Shown here: in pieces, positions 6,032 through 8,195 of the stretch
Position numbering within the stretch: position 1 is the first letter of the stretch
Layout: each line of letters opens with the position of its first letter
DNA from: Micavibrio sp. UBA7657
GTDB taxonomy: Bacteria > Pseudomonadota > Alphaproteobacteria > Micavibrionales > Micavibrionaceae
DNA length: 8,195 bases
Direction of reading: 5' to 3'
Assembly (NCBI GenBank): GCA_002483465.1
Contig: DLHX01000006.1
Span: forward strand, 17,753 to 25,947
The notes under the pieces: model-generated
What the model was told of the DNA's origin: nothing
What the model saw: the letters and a program-made list of their open reading frames with translations, nothing else
Database searches by the model: none
Program-made: the position numbers and the translations under genes

Positions 6032-8140
6032 ATGTCACGCGCCCATCCAATCGATCAGTACCGTAACTTCGGCATCATGGCGCACATCGACGCCGGTAAA
6101 ACGACAACGACCGAGCGTGTTCTGTATTACACAGGCAAGTCGCACAAGATCGGCGAAGTGCATGACGGCGCGGCGACCATGGACTGGATGGAGCAGGAAC
6201 AGGAGCGCGGCATCACGATTACCTCCGCTGCGACAACAACCTTCTGGAAGGGCCCCGAGCACGGCACGCACCCCGGCGAAATGTTCCGTATGAACATCAT
6301 CGACACACCCGGCCACGTTGACTTCACGATTGAAGTCGAGCGTTCGCTTCGCGTTCTCGACGGCGCTGTCTGCCTTCTCGATGGCAACCAGGGCGTTGAG
6401 CCGCAGACCGAAACCGTCTGGCGCCAGGGCGACAAATACAAAGTTCCGCGTATCATCTTCGCGAACAAAATGGATAAAATCGGCGCAGACTTTTATGACT
6501 GCATCGACTCCGTCAAAAAGCGCCTCGGCATCGACCCGGCTGTTCTGACACTTCCCATCGGCATTGAATCTGATTTCGTCGGCATCGTCGACCTGATCAC
6601 GATGAAAGCCACGATCTGGGATTCGGACACGCTCGGCGCAACGTTCCAGATTAAAGACATTCCCGCTGACCTGGTTGATAAAGCCAAGGAATACCGTGAG
6701 AAGCTGATCGAGAAGGCCGTCGAAATGGACGATGCCGCGATGGAAGCGTACCTGAACGGCAAGGAGCCGGACATCGCGATGCTGAAAAAATGTATCCGCA
6801 AAGGCACGATCGCTTTCAAACTCGTTCCGATGATGTGCGGCTCGGCGTTCAAGAACAAAGGCGTTCAGCCGATGCTTGACGCCGTCGTTGACTTCCTGCC
6901 CTCACCATTGGATGTCGGCGCCGTTCACGGCAAAAAAGTCGACAGCGATGAAGATGACAGCCGTCCGTGCTCTGAAGAAGCGCCGTTCTCCGGTCTCGCA
7001 TTCAAGATCATGAACGACCCGTTCGTCGGCTCGCTGACCTTCGTTCGCATCTACTCGGGTAAGTTAGAAGCTGGTTCTTACGTCATCAACTCTGTAAAAG
7101 AGAAAAAAGAGCGTATTGGTCGTATGCTCCTGATGCACGCCAACAACCGCGAAGAGATCAAACAGGCGGAAGCCGGTGACATCGTTGCGCTGGTCGGTCT
7201 TAAAGACACGACCACCGGCGACACGCTGTGCGACCCGGACAAGCCGATCGTTCTCGAGCGCATGGAATTCCCTGATCCCGTTATCGAGATCGCCGTCGAG
7301 CCGAAAACAAAGGCCGACCAGGAGAAAATGGGTATCGCCCTGCAGCGTCTTGCCTCTGAAGATCCATCCTTCCGCGTTTCGGTCGATCATGAATCCGGCC
7401 AGACGATCATGAAAGGCATGGGCGAACTGCACCTCGACATTCTCGTCGACCGCATGAAGCGCGAATTCAAGGTCGAAGCGAATATCGGCGCGCCGCAGGT
7501 TGCTTACCGTGAAACGATCACGAAAAAAGCCGAACTCACCTACACGCACAAAAAACAGACCGGCGGTTCCGGTCAGTTCGCGAAAATGACGGTGGTGTTC
7601 GAACCGAATGAGCCCGGCAAAGGCTATGAATTCATCAACGACATCGTTGGCGGTGCCATTCCGAAAGAATACATCCCAGGCGTTGAAAAAGGCCTGAACA
7701 TCGCCAAGGAAACAGGCATCATCGCCGGCTTCCCGGTTGTCGATTTCAAAGTAAGCCTGATTGACGGTTCGTACCACGACGTCGACTCCTCGGCGCTGGC
7801 ATTCGAAATCGCCGCCAAAGCCGCATTCAAGGAATGCGTTGCCAAGGCCGGTCCGCAATTGCTCGAGCCGATGATGAAAGTCGAAGTCGTAACGCCTGAA
7901 GAATATATGGGCGACGTCATCGGCGACTTGAACTCGCGCCGCGGCCAGATCAACAACATGGAAGATCGCGGTAACGCGAAAGTGGTAACGGCTCTCGTTC
8001 CGCTGGCTTCGATGTTCGGTTACATCAATACGCTGCGCTCGATGTCGCAAGGCCGCGCGCAATACACGATGCAATTCGACCACTACGCCGCTGTTCCGGC
8101 GAACGTGGCCGAAGAAGTTAAAGCGAAACTCGCTGGTTAA
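6032..8140 (+). CDS. fusA: Translation elongation factor G
   Basis: A 702-residue ribosome-dependent GTPase that drives translocation of tRNA and mRNA and, with RRF, ribosome recycling. Seen: P-loop AHIDAGKT (17-24); switch I region ERGITITSA (58-66); DTPGH (91-95); NKMD (145-148); GSAFKN (270-275); beta-barrel domain II (about 315-400, PFVGSLTFVRIYSG); domain III with EDPSFRVS and GMGELHLDI; domain IV (HKKQTGGSGQFA, EYIPGVEKG); and domain V (LLEPMMKVEVVTPEEYMGDVIGDLNSRRGQI). It is complete. Compared with the alphaproteobacterial EF-G sequences I recall, the loop after switch I is about ten residues longer (FWKGPEHGTHPGEMFRMNII), closer to the gammaproteobacterial form. AAGGAA at 6017-6022 sets the ATG at 6032, 27 nt after rpsG. 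It is the standard EF-G of the str operon. Confidence 0.98.
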   Translation: MSRAHPIDQYRNFGIMAHIDAGKTTTTERVLYYTGKSHKIGEVHDGAATMDWMEQEQERGITITSAATTTFWKGPEHGTHPGEMFRMNIIDTPGHVDFTIEVERSLRVLDGAVCLLDGNQGVEPQTETVWRQGDKYKVPRIIFANKMDKIGADFYDCIDSVKKRLGIDPAVLTLPIGIESDFVGIVDLITMKATIWDSDTLGATFQIKDIPADLVDKAKEYREKLIEKAVEMDDAAMEAYLNGKEPDIAMLKKCIRKGTIAFKLVPMMCGSAFKNKGVQPMLDAVVDFLPSPLDVGAVHGKKVDSDEDDSRPCSEEAPFSGLAFKIMNDPFVGSLTFVRIYSGKLEAGSYVINSVKEKKERIGRMLLMHANNREEIKQAEAGDIVALVGLKDTTTGDTLCDPDKPIVLERMEFPDPVIEIAVEPKTKADQEKMGIALQRLASEDPSFRVSVDHESGQTIMKGMGELHLDILVDRMKREFKVEANIGAPQVAYRETITKKAELTYTHKKQTGGSGQFAKMTVVFEPNEPGKGYEFINDIVGGAIPKEYIPGVEKGLNIAKETGIIAGFPVVDFKVSLIDGSYHDVDSSALAFEIAAKAAFKECVAKAGPQLLEPMMKVEVVTPEEYMGDVIGDLNSRRGQINNMEDRGNAKVVTALVPLASMFGYINTLRSMSQGRAQYTMQFDHYAAVPANVAEEVKAKLAG

Positions 8141-8177
8141 GAATTTTTGAAAACGATTTAAAGAAGGAGCACTAAAA

Positions 8178-8195
8178 ATGTCTAAAGAGAAATTC
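8178..8195 (+). CDS. tuf: Elongation factor Tu (first six codons, runs off window)
   Basis: Only MSKEKF is visible. This matches the start of bacterial EF-Tu, and the position directly after fusA in a str operon is where tuf belongs. A strong Shine-Dalgarno AAGGAG (8164-8169) lies 8 nt before the ATG, and the 37-nt gap after fusA has no hairpin, so it is co-transcribed. EF-Tu delivers aminoacyl-tRNA to the ribosome. The identification rests on context plus six residues. Confidence 0.85.

Noticed and set aside
7064..8083. 339-codon open frame on the minus strand inside fusA
   Set aside because: Antisense shadow of a highly conserved gene; the same codon-bias effect, with no ribosome binding site or known domain.

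Overview
The window is core housekeeping DNA from a bacterium, most likely an alphaproteobacterium. The EF-G, S12, S7 and RpoC proteins read as alphaproteobacterial, and the gene order rpoC ... rpsL-rpsG-fusA-tuf is the usual one for the class. The order or genus cannot be fixed by eye; an early-branching or Micavibrio/Rhodospirillales-like lineage is only a guess. All recognised genes lie on the + strand, and base composition is moderately GC-rich apart from an AT-rich patch at about 4340-4780.

Layout. (1) 1-2853 is the 3' two thirds of rpoC (RNA polymerase beta'), entering the window exactly at the catalytic Asp motif and ending at a strong rho-independent terminator (2871-2910). (2) 2978-4341 is a two-gene overlapping operon, a QmcA-type SPFH/stomatin protein followed by its NfeD-family membrane partner. 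(3) 4342-4781 is an AT-rich stretch holding one small unrecognised ORF (72 aa) with its own ribosome binding site, a weak promoter candidate upstream and a possible terminator downstream. (4) 4782-4810 is a near-consensus sigma70 promoter, followed by a leader of about 290 nt that appears highly structured; an 8-bp long-range helix encloses about 200 nt containing several further hairpins. (5) 5111-8195 is the str operon: rpsL (S12), rpsG (S7), fusA (EF-G) and the first six codons of tuf (EF-Tu), tightly spaced and each with a Shine-Dalgarno sequence.

Functionally the window joins the end of the transcription (rpo) operon to the translation-elongation (str) operon. The membrane-quality-control pair and the orphan ORF sit between them. 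The points most worth a second look are the structured str leader, a 13-residue insertion in S7, the orphan ORF, and the interposed qmcA-nfeD-ORF block. I saw no mobile element, CRISPR array, tRNA or rRNA, and nothing resembling a defence system.
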